The position numbers and the translations under genes were made by a program. Positions 56,159 through 62,513 of a stretch of DNA of 64,000 nt are shown here, in pieces (within the stretch, counting starts at the first letter, position 1; the number at the start of each line of letters is the position of its first letter). Below the pieces are notes generated by a model. It did no database searches. It saw nothing but the letters and a program-made list of their open reading frames with translations, and was not told the origin of the DNA. Location: the NCBI RefSeq assembly GCF_020707265.1, contig NZ_JAJFEQ010000005.1, forward strand, positions 186,001 through 250,000. Direction: 5' to 3'. Source of the stretch: Massilia sp. IC2-477 (GTDB lineage: Bacteria; Pseudomonadota; Gammaproteobacteria; Burkholderiales; Burkholderiaceae_D).

Positions 56159-56911
56159 TCAGATTTCTTGCCGCTCGACGGGCGCGCCGGCCCGCCCTTC
56201 GCGTGCGCGGCGGCGCCGGTTGAGGGTGGCGGCGCCGGTGATGCAGATTGCCAGCCAGCCGCAGCCTTCGGCGAAGGCCGCCAGTACGTCGGACAAGTAA
56301 TGGACTCCAAGATACATCCTAGAGAACGCGACCGTCGCCACCATCAGCGCCGCCAGCACGAAGGGGAGCACCCTGCCCGCCCAGGAACGCGCATGGCGCG
56401 CCGCATAACAGGCGAGGAAGCCATACAGCACGGTCGCCCCCATCGCGTGGCCGCTGGGAAAACTGTAGGTGCCCAGTTCCAGCAGCGGTTCGGCGAAGTG
56501 CGGCCGTGCGCGCTCGAAGGTGTGCTTCAGCAGCACGTTGAGGATCTGTCCGCCTGGCACGCTGGCCACCAGGGCGATCGGCCAGTAGCGGTGCCCCGTG
56601 CGGTAGAGCCAGATGCCGGCCAGGGCGGCCATGATCAGGATGCCGGGCGTGCTGTGCATGTGGGTTACCAGCAGCAGGAAGCCGCGCAGGCCCTCGTTGG
56701 TGCGGGCGTGGGCGTGCAGCCAGTTGGCCACTTCGACGTCGAGCTGGGTGATGGGCGCGCCGGCGACGACGGCGCCGGCCATGTGGGCGAATACCGCCAT
56801 CGCGAGCAGCAGCATGGCGACGCCGGCGGTCAGGTGCAATCCGTATTCGCCCTCAGGGGAAAAGCGGGCGGCGGCGAAGCGGTGGAGTCTGGGGAGGCGC
56901 TCGTTCGTCAT
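56159..56911 (-). CDS. PAP2-type phosphatase, integral membrane
   Basis: The 250-residue protein contains all three PAP2 motifs: KHTFERARP (KX6RP), PSGHAMG and SRMYLGVHYLSD (SRX5HX3D), with about six hydrophobic segments. Such enzymes remove phosphate from undecaprenyl-diphosphate or phosphatidate on the periplasmic side. The start at 56911 (MTNERLPRLHRFAAARF) is chosen over 56971. About 75 bases upstream lie two LexA-type boxes shared with the divergent small gene. Confidence 0.9.
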   Translation of the reverse strand: MTNERLPRLHRFAAARFSPEGEYGLHLTAGVAMLLLAMAVFAHMAGAVVAGAPITQLDVEVANWLHAHARTNEGLRGFLLLVTHMHSTPGILIMAALAGIWLYRTGHRYWPIALVASVPGGQILNVLLKHTFERARPHFAEPLLELGTYSFPSGHAMGATVLYGFLACYAARHARSWAGRVLPFVLAALMVATVAFSRMYLGVHYLSDVLAAFAEGCGWLAICITGAATLNRRRRAREGRAGAPVERQEI

Positions 56912-56984
56912 GCTGGTTGCCTGGGTTGATGGGTCAAGGCTTGATATAAGGCCAATTGGCGAAAAAACCACGAAAATAAAAATT

Positions 56985-57022
56985 TACTGTACATCCGCAC
57001 AGTAACTGTAGATTTATACAGT
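56985..57022. promoter_or_regulatory. Two tandem LexA-type SOS boxes
   Basis: The first box, TACTGT-N8-ACAGTA (56985-57004), equals the full E. coli consensus in both arms. The second, CTGT-N8-ACAG (57006-57021), follows directly. Both lie between the divergent PAP2 gene (start 56911) and the small gene (start 57073), nearest the latter. Two adjoining boxes suggest tight LexA repression. No perfect -35/-10 could be assigned within the boxes. Confidence 0.82.
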
Positions 57023-57072
57023 GGTTGTGATATTCTTTACCCACTTCAACGATTTTAATAAAAGGAAACACC

Positions 57073-57285
57073 ATGACCACTCTGAACAGCTCTTTCGGCC
57101 TGGAATATGCACCTGTCCCTTTTATGGTCCGCATCGGTCGTCGCGAGGTCCTGATCACCCGTGATTTCCGCAAGCGCTTCTATGCAGTGAACCCGATCAT
57201 CGAATGCGATACCGGCGTCGAGCCGGGCCACCTCGAGGTCCTGCTGTTCAAGCGCTGGCTGCTGATCCTGTCGAAGGCTCATTAA
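57073..57285 (+). CDS. Small protein downstream of tandem SOS boxes, unknown function
   Basis: The 70-residue protein has a neutral start (MTTLNSSFGLEYAPVPFMV), a basic middle (RIGRREVLITRDFRKRFYA), a single Cys, and ends EVLLFKRWLLILSKAH, an amphipathic hydrophobic helix. No signal peptide, lipobox or known domain is present. The ribosome site AAAGGA precedes the ATG by seven bases. Two LexA-type boxes lie 50-90 bases upstream, so DNA damage should induce it. It does not resemble SulA, TisB or other known SOS small proteins. A long palindromic element begins at its stop codon. Confidence 0.75.
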   Translation: MTTLNSSFGLEYAPVPFMVRIGRREVLITRDFRKRFYAVNPIIECDTGVEPGHLEVLLFKRWLLILSKAH

Positions 57286-57465
57286 GAACCTATCCCAGTA
57301 GGGAATGAGTCGCTTTCGGCGCGCCTGGCAAGCGGGTGCTGTGTAGCATGGCACCCCATGCCATGCTACCTCGTCGTTGCATGGCTAGCCATGCGGCCTC
57401 CTCGCGCCTTGCCCGCGCTTGCCAGGCATCGCCGCTAGCTTCCTCCTCCCTACTGGGATAGGTTC
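57286..57465. repeat. 180-bp palindromic element with multibranched fold
   Basis: The 19-bp ends (57286-57304, GAACCTATCCCAGTAGGGA; 57447-57465, its exact reverse complement) enclose a second stem, GCCTGGCAAGCGGG with CCCG-CG-CTTGCCAGGC, and two inner hairpins: GTAGCATGGCA/TGCCATGCTAC (57343-57369) and the palindrome GCATGGCTAGCCATGC (57379-57394). It has no coding potential. It could be a MITE-like repeat or a structured RNA 3' element. Confidence 0.8.
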
Positions 57466-57486
57466 CAAAAAACGCATATTGTTAAG

Positions 57487-57498
57487 CGAATATATTCG
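57487..57498 (+). promoter_or_regulatory. Palindrome upstream of the sulfate-binding protein gene
   Basis: CGAATATATTCG is a perfect 12-bp palindrome in an AT-rich stretch 60 bases before the sbp start, where a CysB-type or other regulator would act. The -10/-35 pattern could not be fixed. Confidence 0.4.
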
Positions 57499-57559
57499 TT
57501 CCTTCAGGGGCAACTGAGCCGTAGTCTAGAGGCTCCAAAATGCCCCCTGAAAGAACGAC

Positions 57560-58573
57560 ATGCTTCGCAAAACCTTTCTCCGCTCGCTGGCTGCACTGAC
57601 CCTGCTGGCGCCGCTGTTCAGCCAGACCGCCGCCGCCGCGGACATCACCCTGCTCAACGTGTCCTACGACCCGACCCGTGAGCTATACCAGGACATCGAC
57701 GCCGCGTTCGCCCGCCAGTACAAGGCGAAGACCGGCGACACCGTCACCGTCAAGCAGTCGCACGGCGGTTCGGGCAAGCAGGCGCGCGCCGTGATCGACG
57801 GCCTGCAGGCCGACGTGGTCACGCTGGCGCTGGCCTACGACATCGATGCTATCAGCGAAAAAGGTTTGATTGCGCCCGGCTGGGAGAAGCGCCTGGCCTA
57901 CCGCAGCGCGCCCTATACCTCGACCATCGTGTTCCTGGTCCGCAAGGGCAATCCGAAGAAGATCCGCGACTGGGCCGACCTGATCAAGCCGGGCGTGGCC
58001 GTCATCACCCCGAACCCGAAGACCTCGGGCGGCGCACGCTGGAACCACCTGGCCGCCTATGGCTACGCGCTGCGCCAGCCGGGCGGTTCGCCGGCCACGG
58101 CCAAGGACTACCTGTCGAAGCTTTACAAGAACGTGCCGGTGCTCGACTCGGGCGCCCGCGGCGCCACCACGACCTTCGTCGAACGCGGCATCGGCGACGT
58201 GCTGCTGGCCTGGGAAAACGAAGCCCTGCTGGCCCTGCGCGAGCTGGGTCCGGACAAGTTCGAGATCGTCGCCCCGTCGATCAGCATCCTGGCCGAACCG
58301 CCGGTCGCCGTGGTCGACAAGAACGTCGACAAGAAGGGCACCCGCAAGGTGGCCCAGGCCTATCTCGAGTTCCTGTACACCGACGAAGGCCAGGACATCG
58401 TGGCCAAGAACTACTACCGTCCGGCCGTGGACAAGTTCTCGAAGAAGTACGCCTCGCAGTTCCCGAACGTGAAACTGTTCCCGATCAGCGAACTGGGTGG
58501 CTGGACGCAGGCGCAGAAGGCGCACTTTGCGGATGGCGGCTTGTTTGATCAGATCTACCAGCCGGGCAAATAA
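57560..58573 (+). CDS. sbp: Sulfate-binding periplasmic protein (Sbp/CysP family)
   Basis: The 337-residue protein has a signal peptide ending TAAAAD and the Sbp family text [59 protein letters not shown] and the end [11 protein letters not shown]. It binds sulfate or thiosulfate for an ABC importer. The cysTWA permease genes are not adjacent, so this is a stand-alone binding protein gene. A hairpin follows the stop at 58583-58614. Confidence 0.93.
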   Translation: MLRKTFLRSLAALTLLAPLFSQTAAAADITLLNVSYDPTRELYQDIDAAFARQYKAKTGDTVTVKQSHGGSGKQARAVIDGLQADVVTLALAYDIDAISEKGLIAPGWEKRLAYRSAPYTSTIVFLVRKGNPKKIRDWADLIKPGVAVITPNPKTSGGARWNHLAAYGYALRQPGGSPATAKDYLSKLYKNVPVLDSGARGATTTFVERGIGDVLLAWENEALLALRELGPDKFEIVAPSISILAEPPVAVVDKNVDKKGTRKVAQAYLEFLYTDEGQDIVAKNYYRPAVDKFSKKYASQFPNVKLFPISELGGWTQAQKAHFADGGLFDQIYQPGK

Positions 58574-58582
58574 TCGCAATTC

Positions 58583-58614
58583 GCGGGCCGATCGTCGCAC
58601 ATGGCACGGCCCGC
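58583..58614 (+). terminator. Hairpin after sbp, candidate terminator
   Basis: GCGGGCC and GGCCCGC pair around an 18-base loop, ten bases past the stop codon. Only TCTCCCC follows, so it is a weak terminator candidate. Confidence 0.45.
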
Positions 58615-58635
58615 TCTCCCCTCCTCCCGTTGATC

Positions 58636-58734
58636 CGTCGTCCCGGCGCAGGCCGGGACCCAAGTTTGTTCCGTACCCTCTAGCCTTTGCGGTACTGCCT
58701 AAGAAACTGGATCCCGGCCTTCGCCGGGATGACG
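58636..58734. repeat. REPIN-like inverted pair, CGTC(G/A)TCCCGGC type
   Basis: CGTCGTCCCGGCGCAGGCCGGGACCCAAGTTT-like and AAACTGGATCCCGGCCTTCGCCGGGATGACG-like units face each other about 36 bases apart. Each unit is a hairpin (CCCGGC/GCCGGG), and the spacer has its own GTACC/GGTAC pair. Similar units are widely dispersed in proteobacterial genomes. The rest of the 343-bp gap between sbp and the SDR gene shows no gene. Confidence 0.8.
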
Positions 58735-58916
58735 GCTCATGCGTTAGCGGTCAGAAATCTGCTAGCGAATCTTTCCAGCAACTGCTTCCAACAAGCAACC
58801 GAAAACGCCGATTTTGCCAGCCGGGCTAGGATAGTGGCCGTTCATTAACCTGGCCTGTCCTTGCGGCCGGACGCCGCAGGCAGTCCTCTTCACCCCACCT
58901 TGAAAAGGATCACGTC

Positions 58917-59939
58917 ATGGCAATCAGACTCCGGAAACTCCACGACCAGGTTATGGTCATCACCGGCGCCACCAGCGGCATCGGCCTGACCACCGCCCGC
59001 ATGGCCGCCGCGCGCGGCGCGCGCCTCGTGCTGGCCGCACGCAGCAAGGATGCGCTCGACGAACTGGCCGACGAGCTGCGCAGCCGCGGCGTCATGGTCG
59101 AGACCGTGGCAGCCGATGTCGGCGACATCGCCGATGTCGAGAAGATCGGCGACAAGGCGATTTCGCGCTTCGGCCGCATCGACACCTGGGTCAACAATGC
59201 CGGCATCTCCGTGTTCGGCCGCCTGGAAGAAGTCAAGCCGGAAGACCATCACCGCCTGTTCCAGACCAACTTCTGGGGCACCGTCAACGGTTCGCTGGAA
59301 GCGGTGCGCCGCATGAAGCACCGTGGCGGCGGCGCCATCATCAACGTCGGCAGCGAGGTGTCGGAACGTTCGATCCCGATGCAGGGCATGTATGCGTCCT
59401 CGAAGCACGCAGTGAAAGGCTTCACCGACGCACTGCGCATGGAACTGGAAAAGGAAGGCGCGCCGCTGGCCGTCACCCTGGTGCGCCCGGCTGCGATCGA
59501 CACCATGTTCGCGGTGCACGCCCGCAACTACATGGACAAGGAACCGGCGCTGCCGCCGCCGATCTACGCACCGGAAGTGGTGGCCGACGCCATCCTGTAC
59601 TGCGCGGAAAACCCGAAGCGGGACGCCTATGCCGGCGGAGCCTCGAAGATGATTGCGGCCGGCTCCAAGCTGATGCCGGCGCTGTTCGACAAGTACATGA
59701 ACGCGAGCATGTTCAAGCAGCAGAAATCAGACCGTCCCACCGCGCCGAACCGCCGCGACGCACTCTACAAGCCCGATCCATCGGCCGAACTGCGCCAGCG
59801 CCAGGGCATGCCGCAGAACGTCCACGAGCGCAGCCTGTACACCAAGACCAGCCTGCGCGCCTCGCCGCTGACCACCGCGCTGGTGGCCGGCGGCGCACTG
59901 TTAGCCGCCTTCAGCGTTTCGCGGCGGTTTAGTCGATAG
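58917..59939 (+). CDS. SDR family oxidoreductase with C-terminal membrane segment
   Basis: The 340-residue protein has the Rossmann motif VITGATSGIGLTTARM (residues 15-30), VNNAGISVFG, catalytic Ser in INVGSEVSE and the YASSK catalytic pair in MYASSKHAVKGFTDAL. It is longer than a classical 250-residue SDR; the extra C-terminus ends in a hydrophobic segment LTTALVAGGALLAAFSVSRR, which may anchor it. Substrate is unknown. Its last 39 bases overlap the 3' end of the gene on the other strand. Confidence 0.88.
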   Translation: MAIRLRKLHDQVMVITGATSGIGLTTARMAAARGARLVLAARSKDALDELADELRSRGVMVETVAADVGDIADVEKIGDKAISRFGRIDTWVNNAGISVFGRLEEVKPEDHHRLFQTNFWGTVNGSLEAVRRMKHRGGGAIINVGSEVSERSIPMQGMYASSKHAVKGFTDALRMELEKEGAPLAVTLVRPAAIDTMFAVHARNYMDKEPALPPPIYAPEVVADAILYCAENPKRDAYAGGASKMIAAGSKLMPALFDKYMNASMFKQQKSDRPTAPNRRDALYKPDPSAELRQRQGMPQNVHERSLYTKTSLRASPLTTALVAGGALLAAFSVSRRFSR

Positions 59940-60335
59940 GAAGTCGGTGTCCTCCTCGGTCAGCGGCAGATCGGGGATGGACACCACCTGGTCGGTGTCG
60001 ATGTCGGCGCCGTCCTTCGCGACGTTGTCGCGTCCCGCGGCGGCGCGCTCGCCGGTGCCGCCCATGTCGCTATCGCCCGAGAAATCGGCGTCGCCGACGT
60101 CCGGTCCGGCGGTGCCGCCCGCATGGCTTTCTTCCATGTCGGAGGTGGTGCCGTGGTCGAAGTCGAGGGTCTGGTCCGCATCCAGCGCCTCGGCAAAGCC
60201 GGGGCCGCCGACCACGTCGCTGCCGGTATCGGAAATGTCGCTCGGACCGAGGGAATCGATGCCGTGTCCCTTGCCGAGACTACGGTCTGGACGTTCGGGG
60301 AAGTTATCCGGATCAAGTGTGCTTGCGCCTGTCAT
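59901..60335 (-). CDS. Acidic disordered protein of unknown function
   Basis: The 144-residue protein is rich in Asp, Gly and Ser: GPSDISDTGSDVVGGPGFAE, DADQTLDFDHGTTSDMEESH and DVGDADFSGDSDMGG. It has no signal peptide and is probably intrinsically disordered. A strong ribosome site (TGGAGG) precedes the ATG at 60335. The 3' end overlaps the SDR gene by 39 bases on opposite strands. No family was recognised; homologues in related genomes should be checked before trusting it. Confidence 0.65.
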   Translation of the reverse strand: MTGASTLDPDNFPERPDRSLGKGHGIDSLGPSDISDTGSDVVGGPGFAEALDADQTLDFDHGTTSDMEESHAGGTAGPDVGDADFSGDSDMGGTGERAAAGRDNVAKDGADIDTDQVVSIPDLPLTEEDTDFLSTKPPRNAEGG

Positions 60336-60429
60336 GTTGCCTCCAAAACGGTAGTTGAACGTATCAAGTCTTGGAGACAGGCTACCGTTTTTTGCAACAT
60401 CGCGTCGCCGTGCAGGGACGCGCGCATGC

Positions 60430-61416
60430 TCAGAAAGCGCGGCGCATCCCGAGGTTGATCGCTCCGCCGCCGCCGTTCCTGGTATTGGCATTCGGGATGC
60501 CGCTCTGGTGCCGGATGTGCGAATAGGCGGCGTAGAAATCGAGCCTGCGCGACACCGCATAGGTAGCGCCGATCGCGACCTGGCGCGCGTCGCGGTCGGC
60601 CGGGTCGCGGTCGTTCTTGCGGATGTAGGAAGCCAGCAGTGTGGTGCCGCGGCTGACCGGCACCGCCACCCCGGCCAGCACGTCACGGCTGTCGGTGGAA
60701 GGCACCGAGGTGATCCCGGCGCCGTAGGGATTGTCCGGATTGAACAGCGGCGAGTTGACCCAGCCGCGGCTGGCGCTGTAGGCGGCGTAGGCCGTGCCCC
60801 AGCTGAAGCGCATGTTGGCGGCGACGATGGCATTCCTGGCGGCCATGGTGATGTCGACTGGATTGATGCGGGTGACCTTGGCCACGTTGCGGTTCTGGTA
60901 GGCGGCGCGAATGGTCAGGGGACCGAGGTTGTAGCCGGCCGACATGCCCCAGGCGCGGCCTGAAGGCGAACCGTCGATGTCGCCCTTGCCCCAGGAGGAG
61001 CCGGCGGTAAAGCCGTTGAATTCGCTCTGGTAGGTGACGCTGTCGGTGGTGCGGCGCGGCTCCAGGGCGCCGCTGCCACTGGCGGCCAGGCCGCCGTGGA
61101 AGGGATCCCCCACATCGGACAAGGCCAGGAATTCGAGATCATACTGGCGTCCCACGGTGAGCACCTGGGTCTCGGCAGTGCGGCGCTGCTCCTTCTCATG
61201 CACGGTTTCCACCGTGAAAATGGCTGGTGCATCGCCGGTGCGGGCAGACGCAGCGCTGCCGCCGGCTCCACCGGACGGTGCCGCGCATCCCTTGGCGCAG
61301 ACAGTTTCCTTAGCAACCCCGGCGACGGTGCTCCCATCGGGCGCAGCCGCATTCTCGGCCGAGGCGCAAGCCGCGCTCGCTCCGAGCACGGCACATGCGA
61401 CGATTGACATCTTCAT
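60430..61416 (-). CDS. Gram-negative porin with degenerate N-terminus
   Basis: The 328-residue protein has a short signal-like start (KMSIVACAVLGASAACASA) and a normal porin from about residue 85: LTVGRQYDLEFLALSDVGDP, SVTYQSEFNGFTAGSSWGKG, RAWGMSAGYNLGPLTIRAAY, and the terminal GGGGAINLGMRRAF. Between residues 20 and 70 the first beta-strands are replaced by an Ala/Gly/Ser-rich stretch with two Cys. AIFTVET, normally near the end of strand 3, is kept but is joined by a short charged linker to the L3 region. The barrel is likely incomplete or altered. Confidence 0.85.
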   Translation of the reverse strand: MKMSIVACAVLGASAACASAENAAAPDGSTVAGVAKETVCAKGCAAPSGGAGGSAASARTGDAPAIFTVETVHEKEQRRTAETQVLTVGRQYDLEFLALSDVGDPFHGGLAASGSGALEPRRTTDSVTYQSEFNGFTAGSSWGKGDIDGSPSGRAWGMSAGYNLGPLTIRAAYQNRNVAKVTRINPVDITMAARNAIVAANMRFSWGTAYAAYSASRGWVNSPLFNPDNPYGAGITSVPSTDSRDVLAGVAVPVSRGTTLLASYIRKNDRDPADRDARQVAIGATYAVSRRLDFYAAYSHIRHQSGIPNANTRNGGGGAINLGMRRAF

Positions 61417-61759
61417 GGCGTCATTCCCTCTTTGAAGCCATCATTCCCTTCTTTGCCAAGCTCATCTGTCTAGTAGCGCACATAAAACAGCAGCCGTGCA
61501 TACAAATTGTGGAACGTCCGCACTGCATGCTTCGAGGCCGAACTTTTCGGCCTAGTTAAGGTTCTACACCGTGCAATGAGTGGGCACAAGAGGCTTTCAC
61601 AAAACCAGAGGAGAGTCAGTGTCGTTTGTTGCCCAAGCGCCTTCCGAGGGACCCATGGGTAAGGGGCGGGGTGAAGAAAAGGCGTCCTGCGTTAACGAAA
61701 CAGGGGATCAGTGCCAGCCGGCACTGATCCCCCATTCCCTTGCGCAGCGTTGGCTCGAC
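61417..61759. other. 343-bp intergenic region between porin and HTH genes
   Basis: It contains the porin promoter region on the minus strand and a terminator at 61703-61732. A small hairpin AGGCCG/CGGCCT lies near 61532-61553. An open frame from 61580 on the plus strand runs through the terminator and lacks any protein features, so no gene is called. Confidence 0.6.
61703..61732 (-). terminator. Terminator of the diguanylate cyclase/HTH operon
   Basis: GGGGATCAGTGCC (61703-61715) and GGCACTGATCCCC (61720-61732) form a perfect 13-bp stem with loop AGCC. On the minus strand it is followed by TGTTTCGTT. It lies 27 bases past the HTH gene stop. Confidence 0.8.
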
Positions 61760-62491
61760 CTAGCGTCGCAACTCCGCAAACGCGAGCGGCTCCCACTCCC
61801 GCAATGCCAGCAGCAAGCCGGTCCCGCAGCGCTGGGGTAGCGGCGCCGCCAGGCTTTCCTCGTGCAGCTGCGCGAAGCGTGTCCGCAGCTGCCGCAGTTC
61901 TCCCTGCAGCTTGGCGCGCGCGCTTTCCGTGAGCATGCCGTGCACGAAATCCAGCGTGTCCCCTGGCTGCCCGAAGGCGCTGTCGATAAAGTCCGGCATG
62001 CCCTGCTCGCGGAAATACTGGCGGATCGGTCCGCCCGGCAGCCAGTCGAAATCGCGCGCCACATTCAGGCGGATGCGGTTGCCCGGCAGGAGCGTGATCA
62101 AGGCCAGGCGATCCAGGCGCAGCAGCAGCTGCACGCATTCCGCTTCGCTCAGGCGGTACACCTGCAGCATCTGCGCCATGGTCCAGTGGTTCAGCGCGCA
62201 CACCGCCACCAGCAGCAGGCGCGTGTCCGACACCAGTTCGCGTTCCTGCGCCGGGCTCAGGGTGCGCAGGCGCTGGTGGCCCTGCCCGGCTTCCTGCGCC
62301 AGCTCGGCCAGTGTCAGGCCGACCAGGGAGCAGATCTCGACCAGGCGCTCGAGGGTGAACTGCTCGCTGGCAAACAGGCGCTTGACGCTCGGTTCGGACA
62401 AGTCGAGCGCCTCGGCGACGTCGCGGTAGGTCTTGCCCTGCTGTTTCAGTTCGCGCTTGAGCGTGGCGATGAGTTGGGTGATCTCGGACAT
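61760..62491 (-). CDS. XRE-type HTH transcriptional regulator with C-terminal domain
   Basis: The 243-residue protein starts MSEITQLIATLKRELKQQGK and has an N-terminal HTH (TYRDVAEALDLSEPSVKRLF, then LERLVEICSLVGLTLAELAQ). The rest is a helical domain containing LALITLLPGNRIRLNVARDF and a winged-helix-like end. It resembles XRE-family regulators that follow signalling genes in Massilia. Start 62491 is chosen by family similarity. It is 22 bases downstream of the diguanylate cyclase gene and probably transcribed with it. Confidence 0.85.
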   Translation of the reverse strand: MSEITQLIATLKRELKQQGKTYRDVAEALDLSEPSVKRLFASEQFTLERLVEICSLVGLTLAELAQEAGQGHQRLRTLSPAQERELVSDTRLLLVAVCALNHWTMAQMLQVYRLSEAECVQLLLRLDRLALITLLPGNRIRLNVARDFDWLPGGPIRQYFREQGMPDFIDSAFGQPGDTLDFVHGMLTESARAKLQGELRQLRTRFAQLHEESLAAPLPQRCGTGLLLALREWEPLAFAELRR

Positions 62492-62513
62492 GCGCTGTGC
62501 AATGAGTAAGGAT

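Noticed and set aside
57286..57559. tRNA-like cloverleaf at the palindromic element
   Set aside because: Stem lengths, loops and lack of T-loop or anticodon features do not fit a tRNA; it was kept as a repeat.
61580..61840. Open frame of 86 codons on the plus strand downstream of the HTH gene
   Set aside because: It passes through the perfect terminator stem at 61703-61732 and overlaps the HTH gene; no recognisable protein.
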